From assembly GCA_903871435.1 (NCBI GenBank), contig CAIQGU010000524.1, positions 1 through 6,329 of the forward strand: DNA of 6,329 bases, written 5' to 3'. Position 1 is the first letter of the stretch. Every line of letters starts with the position of its first letter. Of the stretch, positions 1 to 6,255 are shown piece after piece. This DNA is from an uncultured Burkholderiales bacterium (lineage in GTDB: Bacteria; Pseudomonadota; Gammaproteobacteria; Burkholderiales; Burkholderiaceae_F). The position numbers and the translations under genes are program-made. The notes beneath the pieces were generated by a model. The model searched no databases. It worked only from the letters and a program-made list of their open reading frames with translations, and was not told where the DNA came from.

Positions 1-430
1 AAATGCGCCGTGAATTTTGGTAGTTCGGTCTCGCGATCGATCACTGAATTGAACACTGACAGTCACACACGATCACTCGTAGCCATCCGGCATCGGAAGT
101 CCGTCATCGAGACCTTGCGGTCTTGTGGACTGCATGCCTGTCCCCCGCGCCTCGCCGCTCGCAGCGGCTCCAGCGCGACGCCGGATCCGCTTCCCTCCCT
201 TTCGTACGCCAGCAGCTTCAGGGCGTACAACTTGCACGCTGCGGGGCCAAGCGCCCGGCGCCGTGCATTTCGTGCCGAATTCATCAGCGTCAACGGCCTG
301 TGCCCTGTCCGTTCCGCGCCTCGCTCGGATATGCGCCAATCAAAACGCATTTCTGGGGATGCCGCGGCGACCGTGCCACCGCATGCGCCGATGAATAGCC
401 CGGTGCGCCGCAATGGCGGCCGGGTTTCCT
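1..430. other. Region without a convincing gene, upstream of the histone-like gene
   Basis: I see no supported gene here. Open frames exist on both strands (for example 10-435 plus and 63-479 minus), but their translations are rich in Arg, Ser, Pro and Ala with no recognisable motif. None has a good ribosome binding site, and they overlap one another as expected for GC-rich non-coding DNA. Several inverted repeats are present: GCCGCT/AGCGGC at 154-159 and 163-168, and TGCACG/CGTGCA at 233-238 and 262-267 enclosing further GC-rich pairing. The region may hold the distal promoter or leader of the downstream gene, or an RNA I cannot recognise. Confidence 0.5.
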
Positions 431-431
431 T

Positions 432-459
432 TTGACCATTGCTAAACCAAAGCTGTAAT
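432..459 (+). promoter_or_regulatory. Candidate sigma-70 promoter just before the histone-like gene
   Basis: TTGACC at 432-437 (5 of 6 to the -35 consensus) and TGTAAT at 454-459 (5 of 6 to the -10 consensus) are separated by 16 bp. A start about 7 bases past the -10 box would fall near 466, leaving only about six bases before the ATG at 473 and removing most of the Shine-Dalgarno sequence. The match may therefore be chance, with the true promoter further upstream. Confidence 0.35.
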
Positions 460-461
460 TT

Positions 462-466
462 AGGAG
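462..466 (+). promoter_or_regulatory. Shine-Dalgarno sequence of the histone-like gene
   Basis: AGGAG lies six bases before the ATG at 473, an ideal spacing. It fixes the start of the histone-like protein. It also overlaps the start point expected from the promoter-like boxes at 432-459. Confidence 0.8.
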
Positions 467-472
467 ATTCAA

Positions 473-910
473 ATGGCAACGAAGAAAGCTGCGAAGAAAT
501 CCGCCAAGAAGGCTGCTAAGAAGCCGGCGAAGAAGGTCGTCAAGAAAGCCGTCAAGAAGACGGTAAAGAAGGCCGTCAAGAAGACGGTCAAGAAGGCTGC
601 CAAGAAGACGGCAAAGAAGGCTGCCAAGAAGGTTGCCAAGAAGCCGGCAAAGAAGGCCGCAAAGAAAGCGGCAAAAAAAAAAGTAGCTAAAAAAGTAGCT
701 AAGGCGGCTAAGGCGCCGGCGGCCCCCAAGGCGCCGGCTCCAAAGAAGAAATCCGCAAAGAAAAAGTCGGCGAAGAAGGCAGCAGCCAAGCCAGCTGCTC
801 CCGCGCCGGCCGCACCCGCCCCCGCACCTGCTGCCGCTCCGGCAGTTGGTGCGAAGACGGCTTTGAATCCGACCACGGCCTGGCCGTTCCCCACGGGCAG
901 CCGTCCGTAA
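473..910 (+). CDS. Histone H1-like nucleoid protein (Lys/Ala repeat)
   Basis: This 145-residue, very basic protein resembles the C-terminal tail of eukaryotic histone H1 and the Bordetella BpH1-type proteins. These bind DNA without sequence specificity and are thought to condense the nucleoid. Residues 4-80 are a KKxA/KKxV repeat. Residues 81-125 are Ala/Pro/Lys-rich with a second basic patch at 91-102. The C-terminus carries the signature TALNPTTAWPFPTGSRP, which I recall as conserved in Burkholderiales homologues. There is no globular domain or signal peptide. The ATG is set by AGGAG six bases upstream, and a strong terminator follows, so the gene is probably monocistronic. Codons 67-77 use AAA, GTA and GCT where the rest uses AAG, GTC and GCC, and they contain a run of ten A. 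Repeat number is known to vary between strains in BpH1. The family call is firm; the cellular role is by homology. Confidence 0.9.
   Translation: MATKKAAKKSAKKAAKKPAKKVVKKAVKKTVKKAVKKTVKKAAKKTAKKAAKKVAKKPAKKAAKKAAKKKVAKKVAKAAKAPAAPKAPAPKKKSAKKKSAKKAAAKPAAPAPAAPAPAPAAAPAVGAKTALNPTTAWPFPTGSRP
494..685 (+). repeat. Eight imperfect 24-bp tandem units inside the histone-like gene
   Basis: From 494 to 685 the coding sequence falls into eight consecutive 24-bp units, each starting AAGAA and encoding KKxxKKxx. Examples start at 494, 518, 542, 566, 590, 614, 638 and 662. Units at 542 and 566 differ at only two positions, as do several other neighbours, which fits past unit duplication. All units keep the reading frame, so gain or loss of one would change the protein by eight residues. 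Confidence 0.85.
673..700 (+). repeat. A10 homopolymer and 12-bp perfect tandem duplication
   Basis: Positions 673-682 are ten consecutive A. The 12-mer AAAAAAGTAGCT occurs twice back to back, at 677-688 and 689-700. The run sits within codons 67-70 of the histone-like protein. Gain of one A brings TAA into frame after two further codons (a 72-residue product). Loss of one A brings TAG into frame at once (70 residues). Either removes the Pro/Ala tail and the conserved C-terminus. Confidence 0.9.
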
Positions 911-933
911 AACGTCCGGCCACACGGTCATTC

Positions 934-960
934 AGGCGCCTACTTTGGGCGCCTTTTTTT
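934..960 (+). terminator. Intrinsic terminator of the histone-like gene
   Basis: A perfect 7-bp stem pairs AGGCGCC (934-940) with GGCGCCT (948-954) around a 7-base loop. Seven T residues, 954-960, follow directly. It begins 24 bases past the TAA stop. The other strand lacks a T-run on its downstream side, so the signal is one-directional. Confidence 0.93.
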
Positions 961-978
961 GTGTCCGCGAAGCGCGGG

Positions 979-1007
979 CTGCCGGCAGCCTGTCGCACCG
1001 CTACAAT
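979..1007 (+). promoter_or_regulatory. Candidate promoter for yggT-family gene
   Basis: TACAAT at 1002-1007 is a good -10 box (5 of 6). The best -35 at a 17-bp spacing is CTGCCG at 979-984, a weak 3 of 6 match. The predicted start near 1014 would give a leader of about 27 bases that still includes the Shine-Dalgarno sequence. Its place between a strong terminator and the next gene supports a promoter here. Confidence 0.45.
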
Positions 1008-1026
1008 CCGAGCCTCGCGCTCTACC

Positions 1027-1032
1027 GGAAGG
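1027..1032 (+). promoter_or_regulatory. Shine-Dalgarno sequence selecting a GTG start
   Basis: GGAAGG ends eight bases before GTG at 1041, a near-ideal arrangement. The next in-frame ATG at 1062 and the far upstream ATG at 945, which lies inside the terminator stem, have no comparable site. This decides the start of the YggT-family protein. Confidence 0.75.
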
Positions 1033-1040
1033 CCATCAAA

Positions 1041-1580
1041 GTGCTGCTGGACATACTCGACATGCTGCTGGGCGCGGTTGCCAGCGTGCTGGGCAGCGCC
1101 CTGCTGCTGCGTACCTACCTCAGCTGGCTGAGGATGTCCCGGACCAATCCGGTCGGTGTCTTCTGCGCCGCTGTTACCGACTGGCTGGTGATGCCCCTGC
1201 GCCGCGTCCTGCCTTTTTTGGGACGTCTGGACACCGCTTCGGTGGCCGGCACGCTGCTGATTGCCGTCACCTACGTATTTTTACTGCACGTCGTGCGCTT
1301 CCACGGCATCGATTACTGGTATCTCGTCATCCCGGCGACCCTGCTGCTGGTCGCCCACTGGCTGCTCTACCTGCTGGTCGCCATCGTGATCGTCAATGCG
1401 CTTTTCAGCCTGATCAATCCGCACGCGCCACTGGCGCCCACCTTCGATATCCTGACGCGGCCCATCCTGTTGCCCTTGCGGCGCCGGATGCCGCCGGTGG
1501 GCGGCTTTGACCTGTCGCCGCTGGTGGTCCTGGTCGTGGCCCAGATACTGCTCTATCTGCTTGGCCAGGTCGTGATCTGA
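1041..1580 (+). CDS. YggT family inner-membrane protein
   Basis: This 179-residue hydrophobic protein starts at GTG. It holds two copies of the YggT unit, each a membrane helix followed by a short amphipathic stretch. Hydrophobic segments lie near 8-29, 67-85, 95-121 and 158-177. The hallmark NP...PLRR motif appears twice: N36-P37 leading to PLRRVLP (52-58), and N126-P127 leading to PLRRRMPP (145-152), with GGFDLSP just after. The length fits the double-domain form of the family. YggT proteins are linked by homology to membrane or osmotic-stress functions and, in some bacteria, to cell division or secretion; none is proven for this protein. It is flanked by a terminator upstream and faces the kinase gene tail to tail, so it is probably transcribed alone. 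The annotation is solid at family level only. Confidence 0.88.
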   Translation: MLLDILDMLLGAVASVLGSALLLRTYLSWLRMSRTNPVGVFCAAVTDWLVMPLRRVLPFLGRLDTASVAGTLLIAVTYVFLLHVVRFHGIDYWYLVIPATLLLVAHWLLYLLVAIVIVNALFSLINPHAPLAPTFDILTRPILLPLRRRMPPVGGFDLSPLVVLVVAQILLYLLGQVVI

Positions 1581-1611
1581 GCGACCCGCGGGGCAGCCGA
1601 TGCCCTGTCGC
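1581..1611. terminator. Hairpin between convergent yggT and kinase genes
   Basis: The gap between the two stop codons is 38 bp (1581-1618). GCGAC (1581-1585) can pair with GTCGC (1607-1611). Inside, GGGGCA (1590-1595) can pair with TGCCCT (1601-1606, one G-T wobble), leaving a 5-base loop and a 4-base bulge. There is no T-run on either side. It may be an RNA 3'-end-stabilising or weak bidirectional terminator structure rather than a classical intrinsic terminator. Confidence 0.4.
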
Positions 1612-1618
1612 CGGCCAG

Positions 1619-2554
1619 CTACCAGGGCTGGTACCCGAAGGCCGCCGCGAAGCGCTGCGCAATTGCCGCACGGTTCGTGGTGTGCCGCTGGGCGCCGTGA
1701 TGTTCAATCTTTATCGCCCCCATCACTGCCGCAAGCCGCCCCGTCGTCTCCCAGCCCAGCTTCAGATTCAGGCCGTGGAGCAGACCCGCACGATAGGCAT
1801 CGCCGCAGCCGGTCGGGTCGGCGATCCGGGCCACGGGCGCAGCGGGAATGTCGAGGACGCGCCCCTGCGTGTATATCTGTGAACCATGAGCCCCCAGTGT
1901 GACAACCATGGCCTCCAGTCCCGACGCCAGCTCCGCGAGGCTGCGGCCGGTTTTAGAGGAGAGCATCTTGGCTTCGTAATCGTTCATGGCCAGGTAGCGG
2001 GCCTTGGCGATTACTCCCAGCAACTCGTCGCCAGAGAACTGCGGCATGGCTTGGCCAGGATCAAAGACAAAGTCGATGCCATTTTCGGCCAGGGCATCCG
2101 CGTGGGCCAGCATTCCCTCGCGTCCATCGGGGCCGACCAGCGCCAGGCGGATGGGAACGCCAGCAGGCAGGCGGTTGAGGTGCGAGAAACCCATCGCTCC
2201 CGGATGAAAGGCCGTGATCTGGTTGTCGTCCAGATCGGTCGTGATGAACGCCTGGGCCATGCGCGTATCGGGTATCTGCAGGATGCAACTGTGGTCTATC
2301 CCCAGGGCATCGAGCCGCGCGAGGTATTCGGCACAGTTCTCCCCTACCGTGGCCATGGGAAGCGGATCGCCTTCCAGCAGAGCCAGGTTGTAGGCGATGT
2401 TGCCGGCCACACCGCCAAATTCCTGGCGCAGCGTGGGAACCAGGAAGGCGACGTTGAGGATGTGAACCTGGTCGGGAAGGATATGGTCCTTGAAGCGCCC
2501 CTCGAACACCATGATGGAGTCGTATGCCAGGGAGCCGCAGATCAGCGTTTTCAT
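1619..2554 (-). CDS. PfkB-family carbohydrate/nucleoside kinase (adenosine kinase-like)
   Basis: This 311-residue protein has the ribokinase/PfkB fold and should transfer phosphate from ATP to a sugar or nucleoside hydroxyl. Visible motifs are the N-terminal strand MKTLICGSLAYDS, the glycine motif GGVAGNIAYNLA at 48-59 (PfkB signature 1 region), VVTLGAHGS at 217-225, and the anion-hole/catalytic motif DPTGCGD at 246-252 with D252 as the expected base. The usual motif is DTxGAGD; Cys at position 250 is a variant I associate with the proteobacterial adenosine kinase-like subgroup. The sequence around DLDDNQITAFHPGAM (107-121) also fits that subgroup. Substrate cannot be fixed from sequence. The ATG has no clear Shine-Dalgarno sequence and lies 51 bp past the DUF3426 stop, so read-through from the acc-prmA cluster is likely. 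Start choice is supported by the conserved N-terminus. Confidence 0.88.
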   Translation of the reverse strand: MKTLICGSLAYDSIMVFEGRFKDHILPDQVHILNVAFLVPTLRQEFGGVAGNIAYNLALLEGDPLPMATVGENCAEYLARLDALGIDHSCILQIPDTRMAQAFITTDLDDNQITAFHPGAMGFSHLNRLPAGVPIRLALVGPDGREGMLAHADALAENGIDFVFDPGQAMPQFSGDELLGVIAKARYLAMNDYEAKMLSSKTGRSLAELASGLEAMVVTLGAHGSQIYTQGRVLDIPAAPVARIADPTGCGDAYRAGLLHGLNLKLGWETTGRLAAVMGAIKIEHHGAQRHTTNRAAIAQRFAAAFGYQPW

Positions 2555-2605
2555 CGGTAGGTGCCAGTGCAGGAGTAGGACGCCCGGCGCAAATGGCGGC
2601 GGGGC

Positions 2606-3841
2606 TCAGGGGTAGAAGGGGTAGGCCTCGAAATTGGTGGCGCTGATTCCCGGCAGGTCGAAGTACACGCGTACAGCGAGGTCGCCGCCGGCTGCCAGGT
2701 TGCCGGCGGCCGGATTGGCCCCGGCATCGGTCGTGGGATCCAGATAATCCCCGGGCAGGAAAACCTTGCGTGCCAGGGTGCGGCCGTTATTGTCGCTGAT
2801 CGTAAGTTCAATCGCGGGAAGCGCCAATGCAAAGGCCGCGCGGTTGCGCAACACGGTGTCAAGCTCCAGCACGGAGGTCCCGGGTATGGCCTGCAGTTCG
2901 CTGCTGACCACGGCGAGGAGGTCGGGCCGCATGGGCCAGGACGCCGTGCATGCCAGGGGCGCACATAAGGCCTGCAGGGCAGGGCGCAGTGCCGGCAGCG
3001 TCACCACCAGCGGAGTGCGGAAGATCAGCGCCACTTGCGCGACCAGCAAGGGTATGAGCAGTGCGCTCCCGGCGATGAGTAAGCCTTGTGTAAGCGGACC
3101 GGGGCGCTTCTCCTGAAGGAAACGGGGCCCGAACTCTGCTTCTGATGCCACCGGTCCGTAATCGGCGACTTCAAGTTGCGCACTTCCCGGCGTCGCGTCG
3201 TCGTCGCCCGCTTCGTCGGTTGGCCCCATCAACAGTGTGTCGAGCGCTGCACCGCCCGTCTCAAGCTCGGTGGATTCCTCGGCCCGCTGCGCTATCTGAA
3301 ACTCAGCAGCGGCAGCGCGAGCGCTACTTGCGGGCGTCACGTGCGGCGCCGGTGCGCCGGAATCGGATCGGGGATTGCGCCGCCGGTCCCCCGCTGCTGA
3401 CTCTGCCGCGGCAGTACCCGGGGTAGTGGTCTTCGTGGGCGCCAGGACGGCCGCTGACGGAGGCGACACCGTCGACGTCTTCACCACGGGCGCCAACTCC
3501 CGTAGCCGGGCAGGTGTTGTTTGCGTAGGGCTGGATGCCTGCCTCCCTGCATCCTCTATCGCCGGGCGAGAACCGTCGTCGTCTACCCGTGCACTGCTGG
3601 GCAGCGCGCTGGGCGGCACGGCCGCTGGTGGTTTTGTGGGCGCTGCAGGCGGCAGCGGAACCGTTCGCGGGCCCGCGTCCTCGGTCGCGAAGCGCTGTGC
3701 GTCCAGATAGTCGAGCCCGGCGATCGCATTGAACACTTTGCGACAAGCGCCGCACCGGACCATGCCGCTGCGCGTCCGCAACTGCTCTGCTGCCACGCGA
3801 AACAGCGCGTTGCAGTTCGGGCAGCGGGTTGCCAGCGCCAT
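2606..3841 (-). CDS. Zinc-ribbon and DUF3426 domain membrane protein
   Basis: This 411-residue protein has three parts. Residues 4-40 form an MJ0042-type zinc ribbon with two CxxC pairs (C7/C10 and C30/C33). Residues about 52-245 are a low-complexity linker rich in Pro, Ala, Thr, Ser and acidic residues. A single hydrophobic segment at about 252-274 precedes a DUF3426 domain (about 275-411) that includes the paired cysteines C293 and C298. The layout suggests a cytoplasmic metal-binding head and a periplasmic tail; the topology is inferred, and the function of this family is unknown to me. The ATG lies three bases after the prmA stop (TGATCGATG) with no Shine-Dalgarno sequence, so translation is probably coupled to prmA. 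Placement next to prmA is common in betaproteobacteria. The long linker makes this version longer than compact homologues. Confidence 0.88.
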   Translation of the reverse strand: MALATRCPNCNALFRVAAEQLRTRSGMVRCGACRKVFNAIAGLDYLDAQRFATEDAGPRTVPLPPAAPTKPPAAVPPSALPSSARVDDDGSRPAIEDAGRQASSPTQTTPARLRELAPVVKTSTVSPPSAAVLAPTKTTTPGTAAAESAAGDRRRNPRSDSGAPAPHVTPASSARAAAAEFQIAQRAEESTELETGGAALDTLLMGPTDEAGDDDATPGSAQLEVADYGPVASEAEFGPRFLQEKRPGPLTQGLLIAGSALLIPLLVAQVALIFRTPLVVTLPALRPALQALCAPLACTASWPMRPDLLAVVSSELQAIPGTSVLELDTVLRNRAAFALALPAIELTISDNNGRTLARKVFLPGDYLDPTTDAGANPAAGNLAAGGDLAVRVYFDLPGISATNFEAYPFYP

Positions 3842-3844
3842 CGA

Positions 3845-4771
3845 TCAGGCGGCGCGACGGCCGGCGAGCGCCACCCAGCCTTCGTCCTGGCCGGCCACCT
3901 CGAGACGCAGCCGCGGATCCGCGGCTGCAAAAGCGGCCATGACGTCGCCGGCCTGCCGCTCCAGTATTCCCGACAGCAGCAAGGTGCCGGTATGCGCGAG
4001 GTGATGCAGGAGGGTGGGAGCGAGCAGCATGATGGGATTGGCGAGGATATTGGCCACGACGAGGTCAAAGACCGGAGCGACGCCTGGAGCCGCCACGATC
4101 CCCTCGGGCGCAGTGTACTGGGCGTCCACGCCGTTGCGAGCGGCATTGTCGCGTGCCGTTATCAGTGCCTGTGCGTCGATATCGACACCCACGACAGCCC
4201 TCGCGCCCAGGCGCGCCGCGCAGATGGACAAAATGCCCGACCCGCAGCCGTAATCGAGGACCGTAGCGCCCGGAACAAGGTTCGCGTCTATCCAGCCGAG
4301 GCACAGGCGCGTGGTCGGGTGCGTCCCCGTGCCGAAGGCGACGCCCGGATCTATGCGGATATTGCAGGCTTGCGGGTCGGGCGGCTCGTGCCAGCTCGGG
4401 ACGATCCATACCCTGCCGGCGCTGCCGATGCGCACGGGCGCAAATTGGGACTGGGTCTGACGCACCCAGTCGCAGTCGGGAACCGGCTGTTGTGACAGCA
4501 GGGGCGGCACGTCGGCGCCCAGCGATGCCGCCGCGGCGGCGAGCACCGCAGCGCCATCGAGATCCGCGTCGAGCAGCACGCTCACGCGGTTATTGCGCCA
4601 GCCAGCCGCCGGCGGCGGCATGCCCGGTTCGCCATAAAGAGCCACCTCATCCTCGGTGGCGCTGTCCTGGTCTTCTATGGAAACCGATACCGCGCCGGCT
4701 GCCAGCAGTGCATCACCCCAGTCATCCAGGCCTTCGGCCGGGAGCATCAGGCGGATCTCGATCATCGACAT
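3845..4771 (-). CDS. prmA: Ribosomal protein L11 methyltransferase
   Basis: PrmA uses S-adenosylmethionine to methylate ribosomal protein L11 on lysines and its N-terminus. The 308-residue product has an N-terminal L11-recognition domain (1 to about 100), a linker, and a Rossmann methyltransferase domain. Signatures are DPGVAFGTGTHPTT at 141-154, SAM motif I VLDYGCGSG at 171-179, the acidic motif II end VVGVDID at 193-199, and the catalytic-site NILANP at 241-246. Length matches the family (about 290-310). I chose ATG at 4771 because AAGG lies nine bases upstream and the conserved N-terminus begins there. An in-frame ATG at 4867 would overlap accC by 62 bp and add 32 unrelated residues. ATG at 4765 is a close alternative. 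The start is 34 bp past the accC stop, consistent with one operon. Confidence 0.95.
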   Translation of the reverse strand: MSMIEIRLMLPAEGLDDWGDALLAAGAVSVSIEDQDSATEDEVALYGEPGMPPPAAGWRNNRVSVLLDADLDGAAVLAAAAASLGADVPPLLSQQPVPDCDWVRQTQSQFAPVRIGSAGRVWIVPSWHEPPDPQACNIRIDPGVAFGTGTHPTTRLCLGWIDANLVPGATVLDYGCGSGILSICAARLGARAVVGVDIDAQALITARDNAARNGVDAQYTAPEGIVAAPGVAPVFDLVVANILANPIMLLAPTLLHHLAHTGTLLLSGILERQAGDVMAAFAAADPRLRLEVAGQDEGWVALAGRRAA

Positions 4772-4805
4772 GGGGGCGTGCCTTACGCTGCGCCGGCCGC
4801 CGGAA

Positions 4806-6164
4806 TCAGCCTTGGTTGGCTTTCTTCTCCGCCAGACGCTTCTCAAGATAATGGATGCTGGTGCCACCCTGCACGAATTTTTCGTCCATCATCAATTCGC
4901 GGTGCAGGGGAATGTTGGTGCTGATACCTTCGACCACTGCCTCCGACAGGGCGATGCGCATGCGGGCTATGGCCTGGTCGCGCGTCTCGCCATAGCAGAT
5001 CACCTTGCCGATCATCGAATCGTAATTGGGCGGAACGAAGTACCCCGAGTAAGCATGCGAGTCGACGCGCACGCCCGGTCCGCCGGGCGGATGCCAAGCG
5101 GTGATGCGGCCGGGGCTGGGGGTGAACTTGTACGGGTCTTCCGCGTTGATGCGGCACTCGATGGCATGGCCCCGCAGCGTGATATCGCGCTGGCGCAGGA
5201 GCAGGCGTTCGCCGGCGGCTATGCGTATCTGATACTGCACGATGTCGATACCGGTGACCATTTCCGTTACCGGATGCTCCACCTGTACGCGCGTATTCAT
5301 TTCAATGAAAAAGAACTCGCCGTTCTCGTACAGGAACTCGAACGTTCCGGCGCCGCGGTAATCGATCTTTCGGCAGGCATCGGCGCAGCGGTCGCCGATC
5401 CGCTCGATCGACTTGCGCGGTATGCCGGGTGCCGGCGCCTCCTCGAGAATCTTCTGGTGACGCCGTTGCATGGAGCAATCGCGCTCCCCCAGCCAGACCG
5501 CGTTACGGTGCTGGTCGGCCAATACCTGGATCTCGATATGGCGCGGGTTCTCGAGGAACTTCTCCATGTAGACCATGGGATTGCCAAAGGCCGCCTGCGC
5601 CTCCTGGCGCGTCATCGTGACGGCGCTCAGCAGGGCCGCCTCCGTGTGAACCACCCGCATGCCGCGGCCGCCGCCACCGCCCGAGGCCTTGATGATCACC
5701 GGGTATCCCACCGCGCGCGCCGTGCGGATGATCTCGCGCGGGTCCTCGGGCAGTGCGCCGTCCGAACCCGGCACCGTGGGCACGCCGGCCTCGACCATGG
5801 CCCGCTTGGCCGACACTTTGTCGCCCATCAGGCGTATCGATTCGGGCCGGGGTCCGATGAAGACGAATCCGCTGCGCTCGACGCGTTCGGCGAAATCGGC
5901 GTTTTCCGACAGGAAACCATAGCCCGGGTGGATGGCTTCGGCATCCGTCACTTCCGCGGCGCTGATGATGGCGGGGATGTTCAGGTAGCTGTCCTTGGAT
6001 GCCGCCGGACCAATGCAAACCGACTCGTCCGCCAGTTTCACGTATTTGGCGTCGGCGTCGACCTCGGAATGGACGACCACCGTGCGTATGCCGACCTCGC
6101 GGCAGGCACGCTGGATACGCAGGGCGATTTCACCCCGGTTTGCTATGAGGATTTTTCCGAACAT
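4806..6164 (-). CDS. accC: Acetyl-CoA carboxylase, biotin carboxylase subunit
   Basis: AccC carboxylates the biotin carried on AccB, using ATP and bicarbonate, in the first committed step of fatty-acid synthesis. The 452-residue protein is complete and close to the E. coli length. It has an N-terminal domain ([20 protein letters not shown]), an ATP-grasp domain and a C-terminal biotin carboxylase domain. Its key residues fall at E. coli numbering: K116, K159, the glycine loop GGGGGRGM at 162-169, E201, H209, K238, E276, E288, N290, R292, Q294-V295-E296 and R338. The conserved [14 protein letters not shown] is at 79-92. The enzyme therefore looks active. An in-frame TAG six codons upstream limits the start to this ATG, which lacks a visible Shine-Dalgarno sequence. 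AccB lies upstream across a 125-bp gap. Confidence 0.98.
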   Translation of the reverse strand: MFGKILIANRGEIALRIQRACREVGIRTVVVHSEVDADAKYVKLADESVCIGPAASKDSYLNIPAIISAAEVTDAEAIHPGYGFLSENADFAERVERSGFVFIGPRPESIRLMGDKVSAKRAMVEAGVPTVPGSDGALPEDPREIIRTARAVGYPVIIKASGGGGGRGMRVVHTEAALLSAVTMTRQEAQAAFGNPMVYMEKFLENPRHIEIQVLADQHRNAVWLGERDCSMQRRHQKILEEAPAPGIPRKSIERIGDRCADACRKIDYRGAGTFEFLYENGEFFFIEMNTRVQVEHPVTEMVTGIDIVQYQIRIAAGERLLLRQRDITLRGHAIECRINAEDPYKFTPSPGRITAWHPPGGPGVRVDSHAYSGYFVPPNYDSMIGKVICYGETRDQAIARMRIALSEAVVEGISTNIPLHRELMMDEKFVQGGTSIHYLEKRLAEKKANQG

Positions 6165-6182
6165 GAGGTTGGACGCGGTCTA

Positions 6183-6213
6183 TTGATAATTACTGTGTGG
6201 GCAAAGTCCGCAA
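6183..6213 (-). promoter_or_regulatory. AT-rich, promoter-like stretch before accC
   Basis: Read on the minus strand, TTGCGG (6213-6208) is followed by an AT-rich block (6192-6181) with TAATTA and TATCAA, the latter 19 bp away. Neither -10 match has both good sequence and good spacing. This is the only AT-rich patch in the accB-accC gap, so a weak internal accC promoter is possible but not supported strongly. Confidence 0.2.
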
Positions 6214-6255
6214 GAGTTTTGCTCCGCGGCGGATTACGGCGTGCATGTGGTGGTG

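Noticed and set aside
39..77. Direct repeat GATCACT (39-45, 71-77) and the small palindrome TGACAGTCA (57-65)
   Set aside because: These are short and expected by chance, with no nearby gene start to give them an operator role.
10..435. 141-codon plus-strand frame at the left edge
   Set aside because: The composition is Arg/Ser/Pro/Ala-rich without motifs, it starts at a GTG with no ribosome site, and it is overlapped by equally long frames on the other strand.
290..931. Leucine/arginine-rich minus-strand frames opposite the histone-like gene, including 469-894
   Set aside because: They are mirror images of the Lys/Ala repeat; the apparent hydrophobic or Leu-rich repeats come from reading AAG/GCC codons backwards. 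The plus strand has the ribosome site, the conserved C-terminus and the terminator.
945..1040. Upstream in-frame extension of the YggT protein to the ATG at 945
   Set aside because: That ATG lies inside the terminator stem-loop, has no Shine-Dalgarno sequence, and the added 32 residues are not hydrophobic or family-like. GTG at 1041 has GGAAGG at ideal spacing.
1886..2560. 224-codon plus-strand frame opposite the kinase
   Set aside because: It is antisense to a protein with clear PfkB motifs and has no independent support.
3521..4495. 324-codon plus-strand frame opposite prmA and the DUF3426 gene
   Set aside because: It spans two real genes antisense, is Arg/Ala/Gly-rich and lacks motifs or a ribosome binding site.
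4772..4867. Upstream extension of PrmA to the ATG at 4867
   Set aside because: It would overlap the 3' end of accC and add Arg-rich residues not typical of PrmA, whose conserved N-terminus begins at 4771 or 4765.
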